Source: Firmicutes bacterium UBA2116 (GTDB taxonomy: Bacteria; Bacillota; Clostridia; Tissierellales; Sedimentibacteraceae). Taken from it: 33,816 nt of DNA. Made by a program: the position numbers and the translations under genes. The stretch spans positions 1 through 33,816 of the forward strand of contig DCYG01000031.1 in assembly GCA_002331025.1 (NCBI GenBank), in the 5' to 3' direction. The notes beneath the pieces were generated by a model. That model had not been told where the DNA came from, did not search any database, and saw only the letters and a program-made list of their open reading frames with translations. This document shows positions 7,565 to 15,491 of the stretch, piece by piece. Numbering within the stretch: the stretch's first letter is position 1; every line of letters starts with the position of its first letter.

Positions 7565-7596
7565 ATATTATTATCACTATGGGCAGCGGAGGGATT

Positions 7597-9081
7597 ATGT
7601 TTAAGAGTTATGAAAGTACAAGGAATTCAAAGTTAAAAACAACTGCTTCAAAGGCAGTGTTGAAGGGTATCGCTGAGGACGGCGGTTTATTTGTTTTAAG
7701 GGACATTGATAAATGTATTGATATAGAAAGCTTAACAGGTAAAAATTATATAGAAATTGCAGAAACAGTTATCGGATTGATGCTTGACGATATATCTGCA
7801 GCTGAGATAAAGGAATGTGTGAAAAAGGCATACACTGATAAATTCAGCAAGGATGAAATTACTCCTGTTGTTAAGGTCGGCGATTCATTTGTAACGGAAT
7901 TGTTTCACGGTCCCACATCTGCATTTAAGGATGTGGCACTTTCAATACTTCCGCATTTGATGACAACATCCTATGAAATGAATGACATAGACGGAGAAAT
8001 TATAATTCTTACCGCGACCTCTGGAGATACGGGAAAAGCGGCTTTGGAAGGGTTTAAGAATGTAAAAGGCACCCAGATTGCGGTTTTTTATCCTGAATTC
8101 GGAGTAAGTGAGGTTCAAAAAGCTCAAATGGTAACGCAAGAGGGAGAAAATACCCATGTTTGTGCCATAAAAGGAAATTTCGACGATGCTCAGACAGGAG
8201 TTAAAAAAATATTCACAGATGAAAAGTTTATAAAAGAATTCGAAGAAAGCAATAAAATATTTTCTTCTGCCAATTCTATAAATATAGGCAGGTTAGTTCC
8301 CCAAATCGCTTATTATTTTTACGCATACGTTCAGTTAATTGAAAAAAAAGAAATCTGTATGGGAGATGCGGTTAACTTTTCTGTTCCGACAGGAAATTTT
8401 GGCAACATATTGGCAGGCTACTACGCTAAAATGCTTGGTCTTCCGATAAATAAGCTTTTGTGCGGCTCTAACGAAAACAATGTATTGTATGATTTTATAA
8501 AAACAGGTATATATAACAGAAACAGAGAATTTCACAAAACAATATCACCATCCATGGATATTCTTATTTCGAGCAATTTAGAAAGATTGCTGTATTATAT
8601 GAGCAACAAGGATAATGAAGCGGTTAAAGCCATGATGGAGCAATTAAATTCTCAGGGTAAATATGAAGTATCTGATGAAATGAAAGAAAAAATCAATCAG
8701 GAATTTTATGCAGGCTGTGTTTTTAAAGAAGATACGGAGAAAACTATTAAAGAAGTATATGATAAATACGATTATCTTCTTGATACTCATACTGCTGTAG
8801 CTTATAAAACACTTGCGGATTACAAAAGAGAAACTGGAGACGAGAGCGTAAGCATAATCTTATCAACGGCAAGTCCTTATAAATTTTCGAAAAGTGTTTA
8901 TGAATCGTTGTTTGGATTAAATGATAAAAACGAATTTGAAATAATGGAGGAGCTGTCTGAAAAAACAGGAGTTCCCATTCCCGAGAATTTAAAAGGACTC
9001 AACAATAAAAAAGTAATTCATACAAAAGTATGTGAGATTAATGATATGGAAGAGTTTGTAAGAAGGATAGTTAAAAAATGA
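7597..9081 (+). CDS. thrC: Threonine synthase
   Basis: A 494-residue PLP enzyme converting O-phosphohomoserine to threonine. The N-terminus YESTRNSKLKTTASKAVLKG with AEDGGLFV is typical of the longer (gamma-type) threonine synthases. The PLP lysine is in HGPTSAFKDVAL at about residue 111, and TSGDTGKAALEGF is the phosphate-binding motif. The frame stays open far upstream, to 7060, but that stretch is antisense to dxr. GGAGGG at 7588-7593 and the family start point to ATG 7597, although the 3-4-nt spacing is tight. It is followed by thrB after a 123-nt gap containing a mobile-type palindrome, so the thr genes are probably still one operon. Confidence 0.95.
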   Translation: MFKSYESTRNSKLKTTASKAVLKGIAEDGGLFVLRDIDKCIDIESLTGKNYIEIAETVIGLMLDDISAAEIKECVKKAYTDKFSKDEITPVVKVGDSFVTELFHGPTSAFKDVALSILPHLMTTSYEMNDIDGEIIILTATSGDTGKAALEGFKNVKGTQIAVFYPEFGVSEVQKAQMVTQEGENTHVCAIKGNFDDAQTGVKKIFTDEKFIKEFEESNKIFSSANSINIGRLVPQIAYYFYAYVQLIEKKEICMGDAVNFSVPTGNFGNILAGYYAKMLGLPINKLLCGSNENNVLYDFIKTGIYNRNREFHKTISPSMDILISSNLERLLYYMSNKDNEAVKAMMEQLNSQGKYEVSDEMKEKINQEFYAGCVFKEDTEKTIKEVYDKYDYLLDTHTAVAYKTLADYKRETGDESVSIILSTASPYKFSKSVYESLFGLNDKNEFEIMEELSEKTGVPIPENLKGLNNKKVIHTKVCEINDMEEFVRRIVKK

Positions 9082-9194
9082 GATCCTTCGCTCCGCTCAG
9101 GATGACACGGCACTGTCATTCCGAACGCAGTGAGGAATCTTCATTCATAAATCAATCGCTAATTAATTGCAAATCAATTGCAAGTCAATTGTTA
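9082..9194 (+). repeat. Quasi-palindromic repeat plus AT-rich tail, copy A
   Basis: This fills the gap between thrC and thrB. The arms 9082-9107 and 9114-9139 form a long imperfect hairpin. The 26-base right arm is exactly the reverse complement of 11782-11807 in copy B. A 45-base AT-rich tail (9150-9194) matches 11863-11907 at 36 of 45 positions without gaps and in the same orientation. The core resembles the dispersed GATCCTTCGCT...AGGATGACA / TGTCATTCCGA...GAATCT palindromes that recur in many bacterial genomes. Confidence 0.8.
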
Positions 9195-9204
9195 TGGAGG
9201 TTTC

Positions 9205-10089
9205 ATGGTTAAGGTTACTGTTCCGGCAACAACTGCAAATTTAGGTCCCGGTTTTGATGCATTGGGACTTGCCCTTAATTTATATAACACGTATACATTC
9301 GAAGAAATAAATGAGGGGCTGGTATTTGAAGGTTGCTCGGATAAATATAAAAATACAGAAAATTTAGTGTATCAATCTTTTATAAAGACGGCAAAATTAT
9401 TAGGTAAAAATTTAGAAAAAAATTTATATGGGTTAAAAATAACTATGGATACTCATATACCTGTATCGAGAGGATTGGGAAGTAGTTCGGCATGTATAGT
9501 AGGCGGTGTTTTTGGAGCAAATGCTTTATTGCAGGGTAATTTATCAAAGGATGAACTGTTTAAAATTGCTGTTGAAATTGAGGGGCATCCTGATAATGTG
9601 GCACCTGCGGTGTATGGTGGCTTAACTGCTGCCATTGTTGAAAACGGAGTTTACTCAGTAAATTATAATATTAGCGACAAAATTAGATTTTGTGCATTAA
9701 TACCGGGTTTTGAAACTTCAACCCATGATGCAAGAAAGATTTTACCCACAATAGTTTCTTTTAAGGATGCGATTTTTAACGTTTCAAGAACGGCTGTCTT
9801 GTTAAAAGCTTTAGAAGAAGGTAATTTTGAATTAATAAGTATCAGTTTAAAGGATATGCTGCATCAGCAATACAGAAAAACCTTAATATCCGAATATGAT
9901 GAGGTTAAAAAAATATGTATGGAAAATGGCTCTCATGCATTTTTTATCAGCGGCTCGGGTCCAACCTTAATGAATATAACCGATGACCCTGATTTTATAA
10001 AAGATATGGAAAATAGTATAAAGTGTTTGAAAAACAAATGGGATATGAAGTTTTTAAGTCCGGATAAATCAGGTGTAATCATAAAATAA
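9205..10089 (+). CDS. thrB: Homoserine kinase
   Basis: A 294-residue GHMP-family kinase that phosphorylates homoserine with ATP to supply threonine synthase. It opens with the typical VTVPATTANLGPGFDALGLAL. The GHMP phosphate-binding loop is PVSRGLGSSSACIVGG (about 86-101), and the C-terminal FISGSGPTLMNI is the third GHMP motif. GGAGG at 9196-9200 is 4 nt before ATG 9205; in-frame codons upstream lie in the repeat tail of the preceding gap and are not credible starts. The C-terminus abuts a regulatory ACT protein. Confidence 0.95.
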   Translation: MVKVTVPATTANLGPGFDALGLALNLYNTYTFEEINEGLVFEGCSDKYKNTENLVYQSFIKTAKLLGKNLEKNLYGLKITMDTHIPVSRGLGSSSACIVGGVFGANALLQGNLSKDELFKIAVEIEGHPDNVAPAVYGGLTAAIVENGVYSVNYNISDKIRFCALIPGFETSTHDARKILPTIVSFKDAIFNVSRTAVLLKALEEGNFELISISLKDMLHQQYRKTLISEYDEVKKICMENGSHAFFISGSGPTLMNITDDPDFIKDMENSIKCLKNKWDMKFLSPDKSGVIIK

Positions 10090-10106
10090 AATTGAGAGGT
10101 GGATGT

Positions 10107-10544
10107 ATGTTAAAAAAATATTTAATTGTCAGCAAAAAAATATTACCGGATGTATATGATAAGGTTATTGAGGCAAGAAATCTAATTAATAACGGTAACG
10201 TCAAGGGTATCAGCGAAGCGGTTAAAATAGTTGGAATCAGCAGAAGCACATATTATAAATACAAGGATTACGTATTCTCTCCCGACGAAAATTCAATAGG
10301 AAGAAAAGCAGTAATTTCTATGATGCTAAGACACGAAAAAGGAATTTTATCAAGTGTATTAAATTATATGTCGCAGGAAAATGTAAATATTCTCACCATC
10401 AATCAAAGTATACCCATTAACGGTAAAGCATCTGTAAATTTATCGCTTGATATTTCTGATATCGGAAAACCGATTGATGATATTATTGCAGATTTAAAAA
10501 AACTAAAGGGTGTAAGTTCTGTTAAACTATTATCTGTGGAGTAA
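10107..10544 (+). CDS. ACT domain protein, UPF0735/PheB-like
   Basis: A 145-residue protein. Residues 1-65 (KKYLIVSKKILPDVYDKVIEA ... AVKIVGISRSTYYKYKDYVF) look like a small helical, helix-turn-helix-like segment. Residues about 70-145 are an ACT domain (AVISMMLRHEKGILSSVLNYMS ... NILTINQSIPINGKASVNLSLDIS), the usual fold for amino-acid-responsive control. The family is annotated as PheB or UPF0735 and often sits next to threonine or aromatic biosynthesis genes; what it regulates is unknown. AGGTGG lies at 10097-10102 before ATG 10107; TTG 10092 is an alternative that would overlap the Shine-Dalgarno. It begins 17 nt after thrB and ends 3 nt before the patatin gene, so it is a tight operon member. 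Confidence 0.88.
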   Translation: MLKKYLIVSKKILPDVYDKVIEARNLINNGNVKGISEAVKIVGISRSTYYKYKDYVFSPDENSIGRKAVISMMLRHEKGILSSVLNYMSQENVNILTINQSIPINGKASVNLSLDISDIGKPIDDIIADLKKLKGVSSVKLLSVE

Positions 10545-10547
10545 AAA

Positions 10548-11762
10548 ATGTACGGATTAGTATTAGAAGGCGGAGGCGCAAAGGGCGCTTATCATGTTGG
10601 GGCGTATAAGGCATTAAAAGAATTAAATATTGAAATAGGGGGAATTGCAGGCACATCTATCGGAGCCATTAATGGCGCTATGATGGTACAAGATGATTAT
10701 GACTTATTAGAAAAGATTTGGTACAGCATCAATTCTTATGAACTGTTTGACATTGATGAAAAAGCAATAGTAGATTTAAAGCATTTTAACCTGAATGAAA
10801 TTAATTTTTCTTATTTGCTTCATCAATCTAAAGAAATTTTGAATAACCGCGGCTTAGATACATCAAAAATCCGAGCGCTGTTTGATACATATATTGATGA
10901 AGACAAAATACGGAATTCGACCATCGATTATGGTATTGTAACAGTAAATCTGACTGACAAAAAACCTGTGGAGCTTTATAAGGAAGATATACCTAAAGGA
11001 AAGCTGACGGAATTTTTAATAGCCAGCGCCAATCTTCCCGCCTTCAGAATAGAGGAGGTTGACGGTAAAAAATATCTGGACGGTGGTTTTTATAACAACC
11101 TCCCTATAAGCATGCTCGTAAATAAGGGATATACAGACATAATAGCAGTGAGAACCATGGCTGTGGGTATTGTCAGAAAGGTCAGAAATAAGGATGTAAG
11201 AATTACATATATTCAGCCGGCAGACGGAAGCCTGGGAAGTATGCTTGAAGCACTCGATTTTAATCGTGAAAGAGCTGATGAACTGATAAAGCTTGGTTAC
11301 TATGATGCCATGAAGGTATTTAAAAAGCTGAAGGGTTTCAGGTATTATTGTGTTCCCTACGAAGGGGATTTCATTGAGCTTTTGATGAATTTCATGATAT
11401 CTAACAAGGATAAGATAGAAACGGTCGGAAGAACCTTAGGCTTTGAGGATATCAGCGTGGACCGCATGCTTTTTGAAAAGATACTTCCAAGGCTGGAGTC
11501 TATCTTAGACATGAAGGGAAGGGCAGATTATGAGGATATTTGCATAAGACTGGCTGAAAGAATTGCTGAAAAATTAGGAATTGAAAAATTCAATATTTAT
11601 AATTCTCTTGAGTTTTTCGATTTAGTTATAGGTGAGTTCAGAAAACGTCCTGTTGAATTTACAAAAAGCATCCCGGATTTTATAAAGCACAACAAATTAT
11701 TGTCTTTGGCAGTGAAGGATGATTTGATAGCGGAGGTTTTCGCAACATTGGTCTTAGAATAG
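10548..11762 (+). CDS. Patatin-like phospholipase family protein
   Basis: A 404-residue predicted acyl hydrolase with a Ser-Asp dyad. The oxyanion-hole loop EGGGAKGAYHVGAY is at 7-20, the nucleophile elbow GTSIG has Ser37, and DGGFYNNLP supplies Asp177. No signal peptide or membrane segment is evident, so it is probably cytosolic or membrane-peripheral. Residues after about 230 are a helical extension of unknown role. GGAG overlapping the end of the ACT gene lies 6 nt before the ATG. The physiological substrate is unknown; lipid remodelling is the usual inference for the family. Its link to threonine genes is positional only. Confidence 0.9.
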   Translation: MYGLVLEGGGAKGAYHVGAYKALKELNIEIGGIAGTSIGAINGAMMVQDDYDLLEKIWYSINSYELFDIDEKAIVDLKHFNLNEINFSYLLHQSKEILNNRGLDTSKIRALFDTYIDEDKIRNSTIDYGIVTVNLTDKKPVELYKEDIPKGKLTEFLIASANLPAFRIEEVDGKKYLDGGFYNNLPISMLVNKGYTDIIAVRTMAVGIVRKVRNKDVRITYIQPADGSLGSMLEALDFNRERADELIKLGYYDAMKVFKKLKGFRYYCVPYEGDFIELLMNFMISNKDKIETVGRTLGFEDISVDRMLFEKILPRLESILDMKGRADYEDICIRLAERIAEKLGIEKFNIYNSLEFFDLVIGEFRKRPVEFTKSIPDFIKHNKLLSLAVKDDLIAEVFATLVLE

Positions 11763-11777
11763 TCGTATGAATAAAGA

Positions 11778-11907
11778 GGGAGATTCCTCACTGCGTTCGG
11801 AATGACACAAGCTGTGTCATCCTTGGGCACAGAGAAGGATCTCCCTTCCTTATTCTATTGTTAATCAATCGTTAATCAACCGCAAATCCATTGTCCATCA
11901 ATTGTTA
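11778..11907 (+). repeat. Quasi-palindromic repeat plus AT-rich tail, copy B
   Basis: This lies between the convergent patatin and amidase genes. The hairpin arms (11778-11807 and 11815-11845) include perfect GGGAGAT/ATCTCCC ends. Relative to copy A the palindromic core is inverted, but the AT-rich tail (11863-11907) has the same orientation. The tail runs over the amidase stop codon into its last codons. The hairpin could act as a bidirectional terminator for the two genes. Confidence 0.8.
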
Positions 11908-13307
11908 AAATAGTCCGCTATTCCGTTTGCTATTTTTTCCACCATTACGTTCTGGAAGCTTACGTTATGGATGTTCATTTCTTCCTGAGGATTTGACATA
12001 AAACCAATTTCTATCAAAGCCGCAGGTCTGTTTGTTTCTCTCAATACTTCAAAATTTCTGTCCAATATACCGTCTCTGTAAACACCGTTAATAGTTATTG
12101 CATTTAAGTAAATAGCCTCGGCTAAATTATAGCCGTGTGACGGACTTTTGTACTTGATGGTGTTGTAATATGTTGAAAGTCCGAAGTAGTCACTGTTGTT
12201 TAAAGAATTATGATGAATTGACAGAAATATGTCCGCATTTAATCTGTCAGCCATTCTGCCTCTTTCTTTGTTGGCTATGTATGTATCGCTGCTTCTTGTC
12301 ATATGCACCTTTGCACCTAATGCTTCTAAAGCATTTTTCAGCTTATTTGCAACTTCAAGGTTTATATGCTTTTCATATTTACCTGAAAAACTAATGGCTC
12401 CGGGGTCCTTTCCGCCATGTCCCGGGTCAAGCAGTATCACCTTTCCTGACAGGGGATATACATCCTTCAGGTAATAATCATTTACCCATCCGATTATTCC
12501 GCTGCTTGCAACGATCTTGCTCCATCCGTCAACAGTTTCTACAACCGTTATGGATTCTCCACTTTTAAGAGTTGTTATCCTGCTGTTGTTAACAGATGGT
12601 CCGGTTCTCAGGTTTAATTCATCGGTGGTTTTTTTATGACCCTGACTGCCTTCAGAGAAATAATTGCTGTTGTAGGATGTCAGCCATCCTGCCACATAGC
12701 CGGTTTTACCGTCGGGAAGCCTTATTTGAAGCCAACCGTTTTTTTCACCTGTTACTTTGTATGTATCATTTTTGTTTCCTTGTGCAATCACCTTGCTGCT
12801 TGTGGATGCATTATCACGAATATTTATTGTGTCATATAATAATATTATTTCCTGGGAAGCGGCATATTCTATATCGGTCAGCCAGCTTGCTATGTAGCAT
12901 TCGTCACCGCCAAATTCAATTATATGCCAGCTGTGATACGTATCAACGTAATTAATCTTTTCTCCGGGAGCCAATTGACCTACAGCCTTTGCACTTGTAG
13001 TAGGTGATGTTCTTATATTAATTTGGTTGTTTGTATTGTTGACAACAAACCTTTGTGAAGGTACAGTAACGAAATATTTTTCTATCCACCCTGTCTTGCC
13101 GTTTGTTGTTTTAACATAGTACCAATCTTCAGTTTCATTTAATATATGTAGTTTAGTGCTTATTTTAAGAGTGTCATTAATTTTGGAAGAATAATCCGTA
13201 TCGTTGTATAGTGCAATGCTTGAAATATTTGTATACCCTGTTTGAGCATATGCAAAAGAAATTGAAAGGATTAATGTTAAAATGACAAAAGCCAGTACTT
13301 TTTTCAT
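11898..13307 (-). CDS. Exported N-acetylmuramoyl-L-alanine amidase with SH3b repeats
   Basis: A 469-residue secreted peptidoglycan hydrolase. Residues 1-21 are a Sec signal peptide with a probable AYA/Q cleavage site. Four bacterial SH3 repeats follow (about 28-83, 92-148, 155-214, 228-283), two of them carrying the NIRTSP or NLRTGP signature. The Amidase_3 catalytic domain (about 289-467) has the zinc ligands His297 (DPGHGGKDPG), Glu318 and His365 (SIHHNS) and catalytic Glu433 (IEIGFMSN). It cleaves the MurNAc-L-Ala bond. GGAGG lies 6 nt before the ATG. The promoter region contains a perfect Spo0A-box sequence, so a link to sporulation or the transition state is possible. The final codons overlap repeat copy B. 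Confidence 0.95.
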   Translation of the reverse strand: MKKVLAFVILTLILSISFAYAQTGYTNISSIALYNDTDYSSKINDTLKISTKLHILNETEDWYYVKTTNGKTGWIEKYFVTVPSQRFVVNNTNNQINIRTSPTTSAKAVGQLAPGEKINYVDTYHSWHIIEFGGDECYIASWLTDIEYAASQEIILLYDTINIRDNASTSSKVIAQGNKNDTYKVTGEKNGWLQIRLPDGKTGYVAGWLTSYNSNYFSEGSQGHKKTTDELNLRTGPSVNNSRITTLKSGESITVVETVDGWSKIVASSGIIGWVNDYYLKDVYPLSGKVILLDPGHGGKDPGAISFSGKYEKHINLEVANKLKNALEALGAKVHMTRSSDTYIANKERGRMADRLNADIFLSIHHNSLNNSDYFGLSTYYNTIKYKSPSHGYNLAEAIYLNAITINGVYRDGILDRNFEVLRETNRPAALIEIGFMSNPQEEMNIHNVSFQNVMVEKIANGIADYFNN

Positions 13308-13335
13308 GCCGTCCTCCTATGATATGTATACGCAC

Positions 13336-13354
13336 ATTATACCATTGTTCGACA
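13336..13354 (-). promoter_or_regulatory. Amidase promoter -10 with adjacent 0A-box-like site
   Basis: Minus-strand TATAAT (13341-13336) lies about 29 nt upstream of the amidase ATG. TGTCGAA (13354-13348), a perfect match to the Spo0A box consensus, sits 6 nt upstream of it, within the -10/-35 spacer. No good -35 is visible at 16-18 bp, as in regulated promoters. Confidence 0.45.
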
Positions 13355-13383
13355 AATTAACCGTTACAGTTATATTACACTTA

Positions 13384-13521
13384 GTATGAAAAAATTTGCT
13401 GCGCAAATTACGCTATGGGGACCTATGTCCCCCTTCGGCGTAAAAATGCTGTTGCATTTTTACTGAGCACCACCCTTAACGGCAAGGACGTCCCGTCCTT
13501 TGCAATCCTCGTTTTTCATAC
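13384..13521. repeat. 138-bp inverted-repeat-bounded multi-hairpin element
   Basis: This accounts for most of the 310-base gap between the amidase and cysS. Perfect 10-bp terminal inverted repeats, GTATGAAAAA (13384-13393) and TTTTTCATAC (13512-13521), enclose four hairpins: 13393-13409 (AATTTGC/GCAAATT), 13417-13432 (GGGGAC/GTCCCC), 13440-13463 (10-bp perfect GTAAAAATGC/GCATTTTTAC) and 13482-13504 (GCAAGGAC with GTCC-TTTGC, one bulge). It is visibly richer in G+C than its surroundings and has no coding capacity. A third GTATGAAAAA occurs at 13547-13556. No T-box element (TGGNACCGCG) is present. It is most likely a non-autonomous mobile element or a structured RNA. Confidence 0.65.
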
Positions 13522-13560
13522 AATTAGGAAAGTTCTCTTTCTTATTGTATGAAAAATAGC

Positions 13561-13589
13561 TTGATACTATCTTTTACCTATAATATAAT
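13561..13589 (+). promoter_or_regulatory. cysS operon promoter
   Basis: TTGATA (13561-13566), a 17-bp spacer and TATAAT (13584-13589), 28 nt before the cysS ATG. The leader is too short to hold a T-box riboswitch. Confidence 0.75.
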
Positions 13590-13617
13590 GATTTAAAGAA
13601 TAAGAGGAGAGATTCTT

Positions 13618-15042
13618 ATGAAACTTTATAATACACTTTCAAGAAAGATTGAAGATTTTAAACCTATAGATGAAAATTTGGTAAAGATATACACATGCGG
13701 ACCAACCGTTTATAATTACGCTCACTTAGGTAATCTAAGGATGTACATACACGAGGATGTACTTGAAAAAACCTTGAGATACGTCGGATATCCCGTTAAA
13801 AGAGTTATGAATATAACTGATGTGGGACACCTTGAATCTGATGCCGATGACGGTGAAGACAAAATGCTTAAAGGCGCTAAAAGGGAAAATAAAACCGTTT
13901 GGGAAATTGCTCAGCATTATACGGATGCATTTTTTGCAGATATTGAGAAATTAAATATTAAAAAACCGGATATTGTAGCAAAAGCTACGGATTATATCGA
14001 TAAGTACATAGACTTTATAAAGACGTTGGAGGAAAAGGGATATACTTATTTCGCCAATGGTAATGTATATTTTGATATAACCAAGGTAGATAATTACACG
14101 AAGCTTTCAGGTATGGATTTAGAGCAATTAAGAATTGCTTCAAGAGATGAGGTTTCTGTCGATGAAGCAAAAAGAAATCCCCAGGACTTTGTTTTGTGGT
14201 TTACTAAATCAAAGTTTGAAAATCAGGCAATGAAGTGGGATTCTCCATGGGGAGTAGGTTATCCCGGCTGGCATATCGAATGCTCGGTTATCAGCTTAAC
14301 CAATCTGGGAGATCAAATGGATATACACTGCGGCGGTGTCGACCACATTCCTGTTCACCATACTAACGAAATAGCACAGACTGAAAGTTATACAGGCAAA
14401 CAATGGGTAAAATATTGGTGGCACGGTGAATTTTTAATTGATAACGAGGGAAAAATGAGTAAGTCAAGCGGTGAGTTTTTAACCTTGTCACTGTTGGAGA
14501 AAAAGGGATTTAATCCCCTGTCCTACAGATATTTTGTATTAAATTCTCATTACAGAAAACAGCTTGCATTTTCATTTGATTCACTTGCATCTGCCGAAAA
14601 TGCGTATTTAAAATTAAAAAACAGGGTTAAGGCATTAAAAGAAAATACTGATTCGGTCGAAATAACTGAGTTCAGCGAAGCGGCTGCTAAAATAAAGCAT
14701 GAATTTAAAAAATGTATCGAAGATGATTTAAACACCGCCAATGCGCTGACTGTTTTGTTCAACATGCTAAAAGCAGACGATGTTACTAATAATGAAAAAA
14801 TAAAATTAATAGAAGATTTTGAACATGTACTGTCACTCGGCTTATTAGCAGATGATAAAAACAGTGCTGATGATGTTCGTGATGATATGGCTGAGTACAT
14901 TGAAGAAATGATTCAAAAAAGACAGGAAGCCAAAAAGAATAAAGATTACCAGTCAGCCGATTCTATAAGAGCAAAGCTGTTAGAAAAGGGGATAATGCTG
15001 GAAGATACGAGACAGGGTGTAAATTGGAAGAGAATAAACTAA
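13618..15042 (+). CDS. cysS: Cysteinyl-tRNA synthetase
   Basis: A 474-residue class I aminoacyl-tRNA synthetase that charges tRNA-Cys. YTCGPTVYNYAHLGN holds a zinc cysteine and the HIGH-type motif (AHLGN, 35-39). WHIECSV and HCGGVDHIPVHHTNE supply further zinc ligands, and KMSKS lies at 279-283. The length is normal for the family. The Shine-Dalgarno is GGAGAG about 6 nt upstream. It is the first gene of the cysS-mrnC-rlmB-rae1 operon; the next gene overlaps by 19 nt. A cysE partner, common in Bacillus, is absent upstream. Confidence 0.97.
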   Translation: MKLYNTLSRKIEDFKPIDENLVKIYTCGPTVYNYAHLGNLRMYIHEDVLEKTLRYVGYPVKRVMNITDVGHLESDADDGEDKMLKGAKRENKTVWEIAQHYTDAFFADIEKLNIKKPDIVAKATDYIDKYIDFIKTLEEKGYTYFANGNVYFDITKVDNYTKLSGMDLEQLRIASRDEVSVDEAKRNPQDFVLWFTKSKFENQAMKWDSPWGVGYPGWHIECSVISLTNLGDQMDIHCGGVDHIPVHHTNEIAQTESYTGKQWVKYWWHGEFLIDNEGKMSKSSGEFLTLSLLEKKGFNPLSYRYFVLNSHYRKQLAFSFDSLASAENAYLKLKNRVKALKENTDSVEITEFSEAAAKIKHEFKKCIEDDLNTANALTVLFNMLKADDVTNNEKIKLIEDFEHVLSLGLLADDKNSADDVRDDMAEYIEEMIQKRQEAKKNKDYQSADSIRAKLLEKGIMLEDTRQGVNWKRIN

Positions 15043-15491
15043 ACAAAACAACAGATGAAGAATTATTAAGAAATTTAAGCAGTACATCAGATTCAACAAA
15101 AAATTTTTTTATGTATTCACCTGCACAGCTAGCTTATGCAGGTGATGCTGTTTATGAGTTGCTGGTCAGAAACTACATTATCCACAACCATGATATAAAT
15201 GTAAATAAAATGCATAAGCTGGCTGTGAATTTTGTGAAAGCAAATTCTCAGGCTTATGTAATAAGTAAGCTTGAGGGTGAACTGACAGAAGAAGAAAAAA
15301 GGATAGTTAAAAGAGGCAGAAATGCAAAAATAACATCTTCGCCTAAGAATGCCGAGCTGATGGAATACAGGTATGCCACCGGCTTTGAGGCTTTGTTCGG
15401 ATATCTTTATTTAAGTAATGACATTAACAGACTGATGATTTTGTTTAATAAAACAGTTAATATAATAAACGAAAAGGATGAAAAAAGATGA
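15024..15491 (+). CDS. mrnC: Mini-ribonuclease III
   Basis: A 155-residue RNase III catalytic domain without a double-stranded-RNA-binding domain, which in Bacillus matures 23S rRNA ends. The signature YSPAQLAYAGDAVYELLVRNYI includes catalytic Asp41, and MEYRYATGFEALFGYLYL is the second acidic motif. It starts with TTG 15024, 4 nt after AGGGTG and inside the end of cysS; the conserved core begins shortly after, so no later start is better. It overlaps rlmB by 4 nt (ATGA), implying coupled translation. Confidence 0.94.
   Translation: MEENKLNKTTDEELLRNLSSTSDSTKNFFMYSPAQLAYAGDAVYELLVRNYIIHNHDINVNKMHKLAVNFVKANSQAYVISKLEGELTEEEKRIVKRGRNAKITSSPKNAELMEYRYATGFEALFGYLYLSNDINRLMILFNKTVNIINEKDEKR

Noticed and set aside
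7060..7596. An in-frame 179-codon extension upstream of thrC.
   Set aside because: It is antisense to dxr, has no similarity to threonine synthase, and GGAGGG with ATG 7597 gives the family start.
12596..12955. A 119-codon plus-strand frame within the amidase.
   Set aside because: A Cys/His/Phe-rich shadow of the SH3 repeats on the opposite strand, without a start signal.
13384..13600. A T-box riboswitch for cysS.
   Set aside because: No T-box TGGNACCGCG sequence, AGTA-II element or specifier loop is visible, and the promoter at 13561-13589 leaves too short a leader. The hairpins lie upstream of that promoter.
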